Part shown: positions 51,472-60,040 of the stretch, one piece after another
Position numbering within the stretch: position 1 is the stretch's first letter
Layout: every line of letters starts with the position of its first letter
From: Roseiarcus sp963721905
GTDB lineage: Bacteria; Pseudomonadota; Alphaproteobacteria; Rhizobiales; Beijerinckiaceae
Length of the DNA: 64,000 bases
Direction of reading: 5' to 3'
Assembly (NCBI GenBank): GCA_963721905.1
Contig: CAVRMF010000016.1
Span: 1-64,000, forward strand
Notes under the pieces: model-generated
The model's input: the letters and a program-made list of their open reading frames with translations, nothing else
Databases searched by the model: none
Told to the model about the DNA's origin: nothing
Position numbers and translations under genes: made by a program

Positions 51472-52389
51472 TCACCGATTTTTGGGGAGCAACGCCAGGA
51501 CCAGCTCCGCATCGTCCGCAACATACGGCACATGGCGGTAGTCGCGGATGAAGCTGATCCGCCCCTCGGTCCACTCCAGCCACATGAAATAGCTGGGCTT
51601 TACGGCCCCAGAATCCTCCCAAACCGCGATGACTTCGCGGCCGTCGAGCCAGGCGGGGGCGACCCGCGCCGGGGGCTCGCGCGAATAGAAGCCGAAGAAC
51701 ATACCCACCTCGGCGCGGCCGCTGCGCAGCGGGTAGGACGACTGGACCAGCCGCACGTCGTCGGCCAGCATGGCGCGCAAGCCCTCCCAGTCGCGCCGGT
51801 TGAACAGGGCGACATAGCGGGCGACCGCGGGTGACGGCGGGCGCGGCGCGGTTTCAGCCGGCGCCACTGCGTTGATGGCCTTGAGCCGGGCCCGGCCGCG
51901 GGCGAGGTGGGCTTTGACAGCGTTGACCGTGAGGTCGAGCAAAGCGGCGATCTCCTCCAGCGACTGGTCGAGCACGTCCTTGAGGATCACGACGCTGCGC
52001 TGCACGGTCGGAAGCTCCACGAACCGCGACACCGCCGTCTCGACCGCCTCCCGCCGCATCAGCGCCTCCACAGGGTCTGGGCTTTCCGGATCGGCGACCT
52101 CATAGGCCGCTTCAATAGGCTCGGCTGCGCGGATCGTCCGGCTGCGCATGAGGTCCAGCGCTCGGTTATGGGCAATCCGAAAGAGCCAGGCGCGCAGCGG
52201 CGGGGCCTCCTCCAGCGTGTCCAGGGCGACAAAGGCCCGGGCGAAAGCGTCCTGCACCACGTCCTCGCCGTCGATCACGGAGCCCATCAGGCGCGCGCAA
52301 TAGCGGTGAAGCTCAGGCCTGAGCTCGCCGGCGAGCGCCAGAAGCTCAGCGTGACGCGCGGTCGGCGGCGACGATGAGCCTCCGTTCAA
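51472..52389 (-). CDS. ECF sigma factor with SnoaL-like C-terminal domain
   Basis: In this 305-residue protein, sigma region 2 is LMGSVIDGEDVVQDAFARAF (about 34-53) with AWLFRIAHNRALDLMR. Region 4 is VELPTVQRSVVILKDVLDQS with LEEIAALLDLTVNAVKAHLA. The C-terminal third (RYVALFNRRDWEGLRAMLAD and on) is a SnoaL-like fold, as in ECF41/SigJ-like sigma factors, where it tunes activity without a separate anti-sigma factor. It overlaps the SDR gene upstream by four bases, so the two are co-translated. GFA lies 20 bp downstream. Confidence 0.92.
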   Translation of the reverse strand: MNGGSSSPPTARHAELLALAGELRPELHRYCARLMGSVIDGEDVVQDAFARAFVALDTLEEAPPLRAWLFRIAHNRALDLMRSRTIRAAEPIEAAYEVADPESPDPVEALMRREAVETAVSRFVELPTVQRSVVILKDVLDQSLEEIAALLDLTVNAVKAHLARGRARLKAINAVAPAETAPRPPSPAVARYVALFNRRDWEGLRAMLADDVRLVQSSYPLRSGRAEVGMFFGFYSREPPARVAPAWLDGREVIAVWEDSGAVKPSYFMWLEWTEGRISFIRDYRHVPYVADDAELVLALLPKNR

Positions 52390-53144
52390 GCAGCATCTCC
52401 CTCCAGAACCGTGATCCCGGTATCGCCCTTGAGACCAAAGGCGAGACCGGTCGCGTATTGCGGATCGTCCAACACCGCGACCAGATGGTCGCCGAACTTG
52501 CGAGGCGGCAGCGGCGCGCCGAACCTCGCCAGGAACGCCTCGCGGTCGAGGCCTGCGGCTTTAGCGTAGACGCTGGAGGCGTTGTCGCCAACGCCGGTCC
52601 CGCCGATGATCTGCTGCGGCACGATCGCCTGGAAGCGGATACCGAGCCCCTTCTGCCTGGCGACCCCATTGGCGTACTTGGCCATCAACCAGAGCATGCG
52701 CTTGGCGCCGGCGTAGCCGCCCGAAAGCGGCGAACCGTTCTCAGCCGCGCCGCTGGAGCCGACGAGGACGCGGGAACCCGGCGCGAGCGGAAGGTTGAGC
52801 GCGGCCTGGATCCAGTAGAGCCCGGCCTTCACGTCGGTCTCCCACGGCGCGGTGAAATCCGCCCAGCTCAGCTGGTCCAGCCGACCCATCGGCGGCGTTG
52901 CGCCGGCGTTCAGGACGAGGATGTCCGGCCGCACCTCGGCGAGGATGCGATGGGCGGCGCCCTCGTCGGTGACGTCGGCCGCCGCCACGGCGACGCCAAG
53001 CCTCTGCTTGACGCTTGCGAGCGCGTCCTTGTCGCGCGCCACGACGGTCACCTTGGCGCCCTGGTCCACCAGGGCCTCGACGAGCCCGAGGCCCAAGCCT
53101 CGGCTGCCGCCGGTCACCACGATTGTCTTGTCCTTGAGGCTCAT
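52386..53144 (-). CDS. Short-chain dehydrogenase
   Basis: ATG 53144 follows GGGAGC. The 252-residue protein shows TIVVTGGSRGLGLGLVEALV (about 6-25), LVLNAGATPP, and SSGAAENGSPLSGGYAGAKR (with Ser, Tyr and Lys of the catalytic set near 130-150). It is a classical SDR of unknown substrate. It is the first gene of a probable SDR-sigma-GFA operon on the minus strand; ECF41-type sigma factors often have such redox enzymes as neighbours and targets. Confidence 0.88.
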   Translation of the reverse strand: MSLKDKTIVVTGGSRGLGLGLVEALVDQGAKVTVVARDKDALASVKQRLGVAVAAADVTDEGAAHRILAEVRPDILVLNAGATPPMGRLDQLSWADFTAPWETDVKAGLYWIQAALNLPLAPGSRVLVGSSGAAENGSPLSGGYAGAKRMLWLMAKYANGVARQKGLGIRFQAIVPQQIIGGTGVGDNASSVYAKAAGLDREAFLARFGAPLPPRKFGDHLVAVLDDPQYATGLAFGLKGDTGITVLEGDAA

Positions 53145-53475
53145 CGCTGTGCTCCCGCTGTCTCGTGTCGCTGAGGTCAATCGGCCTCCTTAAGCTTAAG
53201 ACGTTCGAGGGCGCGGAAAAGAGTCAGCGGGAATCCCGCTCGTTTGCGGCGCCGCCAGCCTTTGTAGGGTGCGGTCGCCGACCGCGCCGCCCGCGCGACC
53301 CTGCCCACAGGAGCACGCCGGGCCTGGATTGCTTGCTTCGCTCGCAATGTCGGTCGCGATCCGTCAGGTTGCCCGGCGCCTTCCCAACCGTTCGCCATGA
53401 TATTTTCTATTGCCCGGCAATTGTATCTCGTGCTAGCTTGAATATTAGTGGCCTATTTCACACTAGGGGGACACA
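53145..53475. other. Intergenic, 331 bases, with a palindromic repeat
   Basis: The region between the divergent SDR and PEP-CTERM genes holds a hairpin repeat (TGTAGGGTGCGGTCGCCGAC region near 53262-53283, stem GCGGTC/GACCGC) related to the repeat at 40355-40405. The remainder should include both promoters. No gene was identified. Confidence 0.5.
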
Positions 53476-54126
53476 ATGAAGACGCGTTATTTTCTGATCT
53501 GCCTGACGACTGCAGCGCTTTCCGGTCCCGCCCTCGCGGGAGGCAATATTTTGCCGGGCTCCGCCGCTACCGTGACGGGTTCCAGCATTCACGACGGGTT
53601 TAATGCCACTATCGCGGCGGGCAATCTCATCAATGGAACGCTGAATCCCGCCTTTGGCAACGGCGACCCCCGCTGGGTGTTTGCCGATGGGTCTAGCGCA
53701 GATCAGACCCTTACCGTGGATCTTGGCTCACTCTATTCGGTTAACTCCGCCGATTTCTCCTATAACGGCGTCGACCGTTATCCGCTCTCTTTCGAGGTCT
53801 TGACGTCGACGGACGGCGTCAGTTTCAACGTCGTCGCAGGCCCGAGCCCGGTTACTGACTTTGGAACTGATGAAACTATTACCAGCAAATCCTCTTTCGC
53901 GCCAACGCCAGCCAAGTACGTCGAATTTGATTTCGGCCAGTTCTCCGGCATTGACCCTGCGAATGGTGGCACTGGAGGCGGTCCTGGCCAGGGCGCCGGG
54001 ATTTATCAGCTGTCCGTTGGGGTTGTGCCGGAGCCCTCAACCTGGGCTATGATGGGGATCGGCTTTGCGGCTCTCGCTTTCGCCGGCTATCGCACTTCGC
54101 GCAAAGCCGTTTCGATGGCCGCCTGA
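53476..54126 (+). CDS. PEP-CTERM sorted exported protein
   Basis: The 216-residue protein begins with a signal peptide (YFLICLTTAALSGPALA). Its middle is a beta-rich domain resembling a discoidin/carbohydrate-binding fold (DQTLTVDLGSLYSVNSADFS, YPLSFEVLTSTDGVSFNVVA). It ends with the PEP-CTERM signal: VPEPSTWAMMGIGFAALAFA followed by a basic tail (GYRTSRK). An exosortase would cut this tail and place the protein outside, usually in exopolysaccharide. No exosortase gene is in the window. GGGGG precedes the start, and an intrinsic terminator follows the stop. Confidence 0.93.
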   Translation: MKTRYFLICLTTAALSGPALAGGNILPGSAATVTGSSIHDGFNATIAAGNLINGTLNPAFGNGDPRWVFADGSSADQTLTVDLGSLYSVNSADFSYNGVDRYPLSFEVLTSTDGVSFNVVAGPSPVTDFGTDETITSKSSFAPTPAKYVEFDFGQFSGIDPANGGTGGGPGQGAGIYQLSVGVVPEPSTWAMMGIGFAALAFAGYRTSRKAVSMAA

Positions 54127-54147
54127 TCAACCGCCGTTTCGACCCTG

Positions 54148-54173
54148 AAAGACCGCCGTAGGGCGGTCTTTTT
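54148..54173 (+). terminator. Rho-independent terminator
   Basis: AAAGACCGCC-GTA-GGGCGGTCTTT followed by more T bases, 22 bp after the PEP-CTERM stop. A near-perfect ten-pair stem with a three-base loop. Confidence 0.93.
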
Positions 54174-54297
54174 CGTTTGAGGTCTCCCCAAAGAGGATTT
54201 GCCTCAGAGCCTTCCCCTTCGCAAACCGTCTCTCTTCGCAAACGACGCGTCCTGCGTTAATCGGCTGGACGATGGCGTTCTGACCCAGGCGAGACCC

Positions 54298-54852
54298 ATG
54301 AACTCAGAGTTCGACGTCGCGATCATTGGCGGCGGCGCCGCAGGGATCGGCGCGGCTCGTCAACTCGCGGCGAGCGCCCATCCGACTCTCATGCTAGAGG
54401 CGACGAGCCGGCTTGGGGGGCGCGCATGGACCTGTCAGATTTCCGGCCATCCGCTCGATCTCGGCTGCGGCTGGCTGCACTCGGGCGATCGCAACTCCTG
54501 GACGCGAATCGCGGAAGAGGCCGGCCTCGCCGTCGATCGACGGCCGGCCAAATGGGGCGTCCAGCATCGGCATCTCGGCTTCTCGCCTCGCGAGCAAAAG
54601 GAGGCGGGAGAGGCGTTCGACGCGTGGTTCGAGCGGCTCTCGGTCGCGCCGCCGCCGAGCGACCGCGCCTCCGACGCGCTCCCGCCGGCAGGCGAGTGGA
54701 ATGGCTACCTCGAGGCGATCAGCGGCTTCATCAGCGGCGCGCCGCTGAATCGCATCTCCATCGCCGATTACCTCGCCTATGATTCGGCGTCGACCAAGGT
54801 CAACTGGCGCGCGCCGTATGGCTACGGCGACCTGATCGTGGCCAGTGTTCCG
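54298..54852 (+). pseudogene. FAD-dependent amine oxidase, N-terminal part
   Basis: ATG 54298 opens MNSEFDVAIIGGGAAGIGAA with the FAD-binding GxGxxG. It continues LEATSRLGGRAWTCQISGHP and LGCGWLHSGDRNSWTRIAEE, then GYGDLIVASVP at 54852, where the IS110-type remnant begins. The C-terminal part resumes in the same frame at 56860 with RTALRLSTPVEAIALEP. The reunited gene would be about 420 residues, a normal length for flavin monoamine oxidase-like proteins. It is inactivated by the insertion. Confidence 0.88.
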
Positions 54853-55861
54853 TCTAAAGGACTTTTGATCTGATCGTCGGCAACGCTCGGCACATCCGCA
54901 ACGTGCCGGGGCGCAAGACGGACGTGAAGGATGCCGAGTGGATCGCCGATCTGGTCCGGCACGGGCTGATCGCGAAGAGCTTCGTGCTGCCCCGGCCGCT
55001 GCGGGAAATGCGCGAGCTGTTGCGCTACCGCCGCAAGCTCACCGAGAGCCAAGCGGCCGAGCGCAACCGGCTGCTGAAGCTTCTGGAAACGGCGAACATC
55101 AAGCTGGCGAGCGTGATGAGCGACGTCTTCGGCGTGTCCGGCCGGGCGATGCTTCGGGCGCTGATCGAGGGCCGGGCCTCGGTCGAGGCAATGGCGGATC
55201 TCGCCAGGGGCCAGTTGCGCCGCAAGCGCTCCGATCTCATCCTGGCGCTCGAGGGGCGAATGGAGGAGCATCATCGGTTCCTCCTGGCCACCCAGCTGCG
55301 CCGGCTCGAAGCGATCGAGCAGGACATCGCAACGCTCGACCTGCGCATCACCGAGCGGCTCGAACCCTATCGGATGCCGCACGCGCTCTTGATGCAGATC
55401 CCGGGCGTCGACTGGCTCGTCGCCGCGGTGCTCATCGCCGAGATCGGCGTCGACATGAGCGTGTTCCTGAGCGTCTATCACTTGAGCGCCTGGGCGGCGT
55501 CTGTCCCGGCAGCCACGAGAGCGCCGGCCGGCAGAAGAGCGGCCGCGCCCGAAAGGGCAATGTCCACCTCCGCACGATCCTGGTCGGCGCCGCAATCTCC
55601 GCCGCGAGGACCAAGGGCAGCTACCTCAAAGACAAATTCACCGTCTCAAGGCCCGCCGCGGCGCCATGCGCGCGGCCCTCGCCATTGCCCACAAGATTTG
55701 TCAGCGCCTATCACATGCTCGCCAAAGGGCTGCCGTACCGCGACCTCGGAGAAGCCTATCTCGACCAGATCACTCAAACCCGCACCGTCGCAAACCTGAA
55801 GCGCCGGCTTGAGCGCCTCGGCTATCACGTCAGGCTTGAGCGCACGACCCAGGCCGCATGA
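54853..55861 (+). pseudogene. Degenerate IS110-family transposase
   Basis: The frame opens inside the DEDD domain at LIVGNARHIRNVPGRKTDVK and DAEWIADLVRHGLIAKSFVL; the first 100 or so residues are absent. The C-terminal Transposase_20 domain (IPGVDWLVAAVLIAEIGVDM) breaks frame near 55495 (GSHESAGRQKSGRARKGN follows in another frame) and again near 55640-55690. It ends LERLGYHVRLERTTQ at 55861. It is a different subgroup from the intact copy at 593-2184. It is the left half of the block that splits the amine oxidase. Confidence 0.85.
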
Positions 55862-55864
55862 CGC

Positions 55865-56859
55865 GACTGCCCGCGGCGGTGTTTTCGTAGCAGAGATTTT
55901 TTGAAGGACCAACGGATTGACGGTTCGCTCCCGGTTCAGGGCGGCCACGGCGGCGTGGATTGCGCGGTCGAGGGCGTCGGCGTCAGCGAAGGTCTGGTGG
56001 GCCAGATGATGCGCCTTGAGATCGTGCCAGACAACCTCGATATCGTTGAGTTCGGGTGCGTATTTCGGCAGCCACTCGACGGTGAGCCAGTGTTTGCGCG
56101 CCTCGAGGGCCTTGAGAGTGAGCTTGCTGACATGGATCGGCCCGTTGTCCTCGACCAGCACGACCGGTTTCATTGCCCGTCCCGGTTGGGGACCGAACAG
56201 GTGGTCGAGCTGCTCGAGGTGAGCGATGAAGTCGCTGCTGCGCTTGGTCGGGCTCGTATGCACAATCAGCTGGCGCGTGACCTGATCGAGCGAGCCGATG
56301 ATCGCCACTTTCTTGGCCTGTCCCGGCGCCGGCACCCGCAGGTCCGCACCGCGCAAGGCCCACGCCCGCGCCAGATAAGGGTGCGTCAGGGCCTCGCTCT
56401 CGTCGCCGTAGAGGAGAATGATGTCGCCGGCTTCGGCCTGGGCCTTGCGCAGCTGAAGGCGCAGTCCCACGCGTTCGATCTCGTCGGCAATCTGGCGGCC
56501 TTTCAGCGTGTGCCGAGGCCGCCGCCAACGGAAGTTTTTTTTCGCAGCGCCGGGACAACTGCGACTTGCCGATCTTGACGCCCTCGCGCGCCTCGATCTC
56601 GGCCATGAGACGCGGGATCGTCCAGTTGGGCCGGTCGGCGACGGGAGCTTCGAGCAGAGGCGTGACGACACGCAGCGCAGCCTCGGTCTTTACCGGTGGC
56701 GGGCCGGGCGCACAGTCGCCTTCAACGCTTCGACACCGCCGCGCGCGAACGCGCTGCGCCACAGCCGCACCGTGTTTCGCGCACGCCAAAGGCCTCCGCA
56801 ATGCGCGGGCTGGTCCATCCCGACAGCGTCAGCAATATCGCCGCGCCGATCAGCTCCCG
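55865..56859 (-). mobile_element. Degenerate IS630-family element
   Basis: On the minus strand the transposase spans about 56850-55870. The helix-turn-helix (LTLSGWTSPRIAEAFGVR, then TVRLWRSAFARGGVEALKAT after one frame slip) leads to NWTIPRLMAEIEAREGVKIG. A second slip at the A8 run (56538-56545 on the plus strand T-run) leads to the catalytic domain: LLYGDESEALTHPYLARAW, VVLVEDNGPIHVSKLTLKAL and LPKYAPELNDIEVVWHDLK. The DDE residues are present. IS630 genes often use programmed slippage at A-runs, so the second break may be natural. The element adjoins the IS110 remnant on its left. Confidence 0.8.
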
Positions 56860-57567
56860 AGGACCGCGCTCCGTCTCTCCACGCCGGTCGAGGCGATCGC
56901 GCTCGAACCGCATGGCGTCGCGATCAGGACGCCCCGGGGAGACGTTCACGCAAAGGCAGCGATCCTGACGGTCTCGACCGCCGTTCTCGCCGGGGAGGCG
57001 ATCAAGCTGCCCAAAGCCCTCGATCCTTGGCTCGACGCGGCAAGCGGGCTCCCGCTCGGCCGCAATGAGAAGCTCTATCTGGAGGTTGTGGGAGAAAGCC
57101 CGTTCGTGGCCGAAACTCATGTCCTCGGCGATCCTCGAGATCCCCGTACGGCCGCCTACTCTATTTGCCCGTTCAGCCGGCCGGTTATCGAATGCTTTTT
57201 CGGCGCTGAAGGCGCTCAAATGATCGAGGAGCGCGGTCTGACCGCCGGCTTCGATTACGCGATCGAGCAGTTGGCGGCGTTGTTCGGGGCCGAGGCTCGG
57301 CGGAGCCTGCGGCCGCTCGTCGCCTCCTCCTGGAGCCGCGCGACCCGCATCGGCGGCGCCTATAGCTATGCCCTGCCCCGCCGCGCGACGGCGCGGCTAG
57401 AGCTCGCCCGCCCCTTCGAGGATCGCCTGTTCTTCGCCGGAGAAGCCACGAGCGTCCAGGATTTCTCGACCGCCCATGGCGCGCATGACAGCGGCGTGCG
57501 TGCGGCGAAGGAAGCGCTGGCCGCGCTTCAGAGACGGTTCGAACCGGGACGCCGGCGCCCGGCGTAG
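56860..57567 (+). pseudogene. FAD-dependent amine oxidase, C-terminal part
   Basis: From 56860 in the frame of the N-terminal part, it reads RTALRLSTPVEAIALEPHGV, then AILTVSTAVLAGEAIKLPKA, SWSRATRIGGAYSYALPRRA and the C-terminal FAD motif LFFAGEATSVQDFSTAHGAH with DSGVRAAKEALAAL. The frame and residues continue the N-terminal half (54298-54852) with no apparent loss. It lacks its own start. Confidence 0.88.
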
Positions 57568-57585
57568 CCGGGCAGGGTGATCCGG

Positions 57586-57651
57586 ATCAAGGCCAAAAAG
57601 GCGATCGCCGATTTCCAAGCGAAGAACGGCATGCCGGTCAAGCGGCGATAG
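57586..57651 (+). pseudogene. 3' scrap of a PG_binding_1 domain
   Basis: The 21 codons before the TAG at 57649-57651 read IKAKKAIADFQAKNGMPVKR, close to IGTKTKEAIADFQGKNGMPV near the end of the lytic transglycosylase (49840-49910). It is a leftover 3' piece of a paralogue, directly after the amine oxidase stop, and marks a further rearrangement point. Confidence 0.75.
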
Positions 57652-58675
57652 TGTCTGGATGATCGGCGCGAGCGGCTTCCCCTTCGCCAGGCAAATGGGA
57701 AGGCGGATTCCGGTTGCGGCCATACTGCCGCGGCGAGCAGCCCATGACCCTCTTGAAGGCGGTGCTGAAGGCGCTTTCGGATTCGTAGCCGAGCGAGAGC
57801 GCGATGGCGGAAATGGGATCGCTGGAGTTCGCCAGCCTGTCCCCGGCCACCAGCATCCGCCAGCGCGTCAGGTAATCCATGGGCGATACGCCGACCGTCT
57901 CCTTGAACTTGAGACTGAAGGTCGTTCGCGACATGCCGGCGCGCTCCGCCAGCGACTGCAAGGTCCAGCGATGCGCCGGATCGTCGTGCATGGCGGTGAT
58001 CGCCGCGGCCATCTGTTTATCGGCCAGGGCAAAGAGCCATCCGACGCCCGCCTCGATCCCCTCAGCCAGGTGCAGCCGAAGGGCCTGGAGCAGCATCATA
58101 TGGGCCAGATGGTCGACCACCAGAGAACCGCCCGGCTGCGGATCGCGCAGCTCTTGCATCATCCGGTCCAGAGACCAGCGCAGCGCCGCCTTGTCGGATT
58201 CTTTCCGGATATGCACGATCGGCGGCAGCATCCCCAAGAGGATGTCGGCGTGATCGCCATCAAGGACGAAGTGACCGCCGACAATAGAGCATTCCCCGCC
58301 GCCCTTGTACAAGGAGACGCTGCCATTCTGCTTCGCCCGAAACAACGTGAGGGCGTCGATCGGCGGCAAGGTCAGATCGCTGGCAAGGCGGAAAGGCCAC
58401 CCGCGCGGCAGCAGGAAGCAGTCGCCCGACCTCAGACGCACCGGGTCGGGAACCCCCTCCACGGCAAGCCAGCACTGGCCGGAAACCACGGCGTAGCATT
58501 TGATGCCGTCGTGCTCCGGGAACCGGACGGAGAGGTCTCCACCCGCATCGAAGCCTCCGGCCTTATAGCTGCGCGGCTTCAAGAGCGAGAGCACGTCTGA
58601 GAGCCGGGTCCATTGGCCATTCCGAACGATCGCGAAGATAATACGGACGCTACAGCATAGATCGTATGTCCTCAA
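57638..58675 (-). CDS. AraC-family transcriptional regulator
   Basis: The frame allows 345 residues, but the conserved part begins around SDVLSLLKPRSYKAGGFDAG (near 25-44), so the true start is probably downstream of 58675. The N-terminal cupin domain (YAVVSGQCWLAVEGVPDPVR, SGDCFLLPRGWPFRLASDLT) resembles AraC_N/cupin_6. Two AraC helix-turn-helix units close it (WTLQSLAERAGMSRTTFSLK, AIALSLGYESESAFSTAFKR). It is divergent from an epimerase-like gene at 58743, the usual layout of a regulator and its target. Confidence 0.9.
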   Translation of the reverse strand: MRTYDLCCSVRIIFAIVRNGQWTRLSDVLSLLKPRSYKAGGFDAGGDLSVRFPEHDGIKCYAVVSGQCWLAVEGVPDPVRLRSGDCFLLPRGWPFRLASDLTLPPIDALTLFRAKQNGSVSLYKGGGECSIVGGHFVLDGDHADILLGMLPPIVHIRKESDKAALRWSLDRMMQELRDPQPGGSLVVDHLAHMMLLQALRLHLAEGIEAGVGWLFALADKQMAAAITAMHDDPAHRWTLQSLAERAGMSRTTFSLKFKETVGVSPMDYLTRWRMLVAGDRLANSSDPISAIALSLGYESESAFSTAFKRVMGCSPRQYGRNRNPPSHLPGEGEAARADHPDTIAA

Positions 58676-58742
58676 TCGCCTATCTCGATGGCGACGCGGC
58701 CGCGAACGCGGCCATGAAACGACAGGTCAAGGAGAAGTCGCG

Positions 58743-59633
58743 ATGCGTGTCTTCGTCACTGGAGCGACAGGTTTTGTCGGGTCCGCCGTTGTGCAGGAGC
58801 TCATCAACGCGGGCCATCAGGTGCTCGGCCTTGCTCGCTCAGACGCGGGCGCCAAGTCTCTCATCGCCGCTGGCGCCGAGGCGCACCGAGGCGATCTCGA
58901 GGATCTGGACAGCTTGCGCAATGGCGCGGCCGTGGCGGACGGCGTGATCCATACCGGCTTCATCCATGACTGGTCGAGATTCGAAGCCGTCTGCGCAATC
59001 GACAAGCAAGCCATCGAGACGCTCGGCGCCGCGCTGGAAGGCTCCGAGCGCCCCCTGCTTGTCACCTCGGGCACCGCGCTCGTTTCGCCGGGTCGCCTCG
59101 CCACGGAAGACGTTGTGCCTGCTTTCAACCCGGCGTTTCCTCGCGCCTCGGAGCACGTCGCGGATTCGCTGGCGTCGCGCGGAGTCCGCGCGTCGGCGGT
59201 CCGCCTTTCGCCGTCGGTTCATGGTGACGGCGATCACGGCTTCGTTCCGATTCTCATCAGAACCGCGCGTGAGAAGGGCGCCTCGGCCTATGTGGGCGAA
59301 GGTCTCAACCGCTGGTCCGGGGTGCACCGGCTCGATGCCGCGAGTCTCTACCGGCTCGCGTTGGAGAAGGGTTCCGCGGGCGCCCGATATCATGGGGTCG
59401 CCGATGAAGGCGTGCCGTTCCGGGACATCGCCGGCGTGATCGGCCGCCGCCTGAACGTGCCGGTCGTCAGCAAGACCCCCGAAGAAGCAGCCGACCATTT
59501 TGGCTGGTTCGCCCGCTTCGCGGCAATCGACTGTCCTGCCTCGAGCAAGCGAACCCGGGAACTGCTCGGGTGGCAGCCGAAGCAGCCTGGGCTCATTCCA
59601 GACCTCGATCGGCCGAACTATTTCGAAGCCTGA
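58743..59633 (+). CDS. Extended SDR (NAD-dependent epimerase-like)
   Basis: In this 296-residue protein the NAD motif is VFVTGATGFVGSAVVQELIN (about 3-22). DGVIHTGFIHDWSRFEAVCA and VTSGTALVSPG follow. The catalytic Tyr region is replaced by FPRASEHVADSLASRG, so the Tyr-x-x-x-Lys motif is missing. ASAVRLSPSVHGDGDHGFVP continues the fold. This family (often called NmrA-like or SDR family members near AraC regulators) may act as a reductase or a sensor. It is presumably controlled by the divergent AraC gene. Its last codons are repeated at 61128-61144. Confidence 0.88.
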   Translation: MRVFVTGATGFVGSAVVQELINAGHQVLGLARSDAGAKSLIAAGAEAHRGDLEDLDSLRNGAAVADGVIHTGFIHDWSRFEAVCAIDKQAIETLGAALEGSERPLLVTSGTALVSPGRLATEDVVPAFNPAFPRASEHVADSLASRGVRASAVRLSPSVHGDGDHGFVPILIRTAREKGASAYVGEGLNRWSGVHRLDAASLYRLALEKGSAGARYHGVADEGVPFRDIAGVIGRRLNVPVVSKTPEEAADHFGWFARFAAIDCPASSKRTRELLGWQPKQPGLIPDLDRPNYFEA

Positions 59634-59634
59634 A
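59618..59634 (+). repeat. 17-bp direct repeat, left copy (islet edge)
   Basis: CTATTTCGAAGCCTGAA at the end of the epimerase-like gene recurs exactly at 61128-61144. Both copies are followed by loosely similar sequence containing GTGCTG. They bracket the AT-rich coiled-coil gene, as integration or duplication leaves at an islet. Confidence 0.8.
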
Positions 59635-60040
59635 CAGACTCTGTGCTGCGGAGGCACGCTGCGGAGGCGAGGTCCGAAGAGGAGTCCCACGTCGTCGCCT
59701 TTGCTAGATCGCATTATGAGGCAGAGACTAAGGCGTGACCGGCGCAGAGAGGACCGCCTGCTCCCAAGAATGCGCTCTGATCCGCAATGCGCTGGGCGGA
59801 GCCCGGAGGGGCCCGAGCTCCCGACGGAGAGACACCGGGCGATCGCCGTCAAGACCAAGCTCAAGAACGCATACCGCGCCGCGCCTCAAGGTGCTTGAGT
59901 TGCGGCGGGAAATGCTTCCGCGGCCGCGCCGCGCGGCGCCTCGCCACTCCTAGAAGACTTCCTGGCGCTACTCCGGCAGCTGACGGATTAGGCGAGTCAT
60001 CCCAATTTCACCTAGGATCGCCTCTAAGGAGGATGCCTAG
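59635..60040. other. Intergenic, 406 bases, no clear gene
   Basis: This lies inside the bracketed islet. Open frames here (for example near 59735-59953) are Arg-rich and without ribosome sites. Composition changes toward AT near 60000. The strong ribosome site AAGGAGG of the next gene lies at about 60027-60033. Confidence 0.4.

Noticed and set aside
59735..59953. Arg-rich ORF in the islet gap
   Set aside because: Composition is that of random high-GC reading and there is no ribosome site.
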